Shown here piece after piece: positions 63,867 to 64,000 of a stretch of DNA of 64,000 nt. The DNA comes from Methylobacterium sp. WL1 (GTDB lineage: Bacteria; Pseudomonadota; Alphaproteobacteria; Rhizobiales; Beijerinckiaceae). Both the position numbers and the translations under genes were made by a program. Position 1 is the first letter of the stretch; each line of letters begins with the position of its first letter. A model generated the notes under the pieces. That model was not told the DNA's origin, did not search any database, and saw nothing but the letters and a program-made list of their open reading frames with translations. The stretch is from assembly GCF_008000895.1 (NCBI RefSeq), contig NZ_CP042823.1, forward strand, positions 1,548,501 to 1,612,500, written 5' to 3'.

Positions 63867-64000
63867 TCAAGGAACATAATAGCCCACCATCTTGCTTGTG
63901 CGCAATCGAACCTGCTTGGGCTCACGAACGGTTGGAGGTGAGCCGTCATCAATCGAGAGGATCTGGCTGGAAGATGTGAAATAAAGACCCTGTCTCATGC
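63867..64000 (-). CDS. possible partial protein at the right edge
   Basis: A minus-strand frame enters from the right edge and stops at 63867. It could begin at an ATG at 63998 (43 residues) or continue beyond the window. The visible peptide has a hydrophobic and polar mix with a Ser-rich start and ends KMVGYYVP; no family is recognised. GC is lower here than elsewhere. It is transcribed in the same direction as mucR. It is reported with low confidence because most of it may lie outside. Confidence 0.35.
   Translation of the reverse strand, partial: MRQGLYFTSSSQILSIDDGSPPTVREPKQVRLRTSKMVGYYVP

Noticed and set aside
1..64000. Search by eye for tRNA and rRNA genes
   Set aside because: No cloverleaf with a GGTTCRA T-arm or conserved rRNA stretch was recognised on either strand; a dedicated scan could still find one.

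Overview
The window looks like a chromosome segment of a high-GC alphaproteobacterium of the Hyphomicrobiales, most likely Methylobacterium or a close relative. This rests on a MucR-type regulator, the divergent acdR-acdS pair, a membrane PQQ glucose dehydrogenase, HWE/HisKA_2-type sensor kinases, dispersed palindromic intergenic repeats and very high GC. The genus is an inference. Housekeeping genes (rlmB, purD, cobF, rarA, htrA-type protease) argue for a chromosome rather than a plasmid.

Layout. 1-4 kb: rlmB, then a 750-base region of about eight iteron-like direct repeats in front of a plasmid-type RepA initiator gene and a frameshifted HARE-HTH-like gene. 4-7.3 kb: a small secreted protein and a translationally coupled SulP transporter / beta-carbonic anhydrase pair. 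7.5-17 kb: a mixed set (small secreted protein, frameshifted sensor kinase, alpha/beta hydrolase, frameshifted GlcG-like gene, ArgE-type deacetylase, DoxX-like protein, GST, GFA-domain protein, AhpD-like protein). 17.1-22.3 kb: a tandem glycine riboswitch followed by an FAD amino-acid dehydrogenase, a threonine-synthase-fold PLP enzyme, a D-threonine-aldolase-fold enzyme (BhcC-like) and an ornithine-cyclodeaminase-fold reductase (BhcD-like). Together they resemble a glycine-controlled variant of the beta-hydroxyaspartate pathway. 22.3-29.6 kb: cobF, an SF2 helicase, a BBE-type flavin oxidoreductase, a guanine/cytosine-type deaminase and a membrane-anchored ABM-domain protein. 30-38 kb: an unrecognised protein, a patatin, a heavy-metal-type RND pump with its adaptor, and a GAF sensor kinase. 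38.3-43 kb: two small proteins and a PaoABC-like molybdenum aldehyde oxidoreductase. 43.4-49 kb: a YtfQ-YtfR-YtfT-YjfF-like sugar ABC importer with a DHDPS-family lyase/aldolase. 49-55 kb: glucose dehydrogenase, an orphan efflux adaptor, a Tat-exported oxalate decarboxylase and a small secreted protein. 55-64 kb: purD, ggt, acdS/acdR, rarA, an HtrA-type protease and mucR.

How the genes fit together. ACC deaminase, periplasmic glucose oxidation, oxalate decarboxylation and periplasmic-type aldehyde oxidation are traits of plant-associated bacteria. The carbonic anhydrase/SulP pair and the glycine-controlled module would both matter in a serine-cycle methylotroph, which handles bicarbonate, glycine and glyoxylate as central intermediates.

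Data quality. At least ten single-base reading-frame breaks fall in otherwise well-conserved genes, mostly in short G/C runs. This looks more like consensus sequencing error than gene decay, so the frameshifted entries should be read as probably intact genes in the organism.
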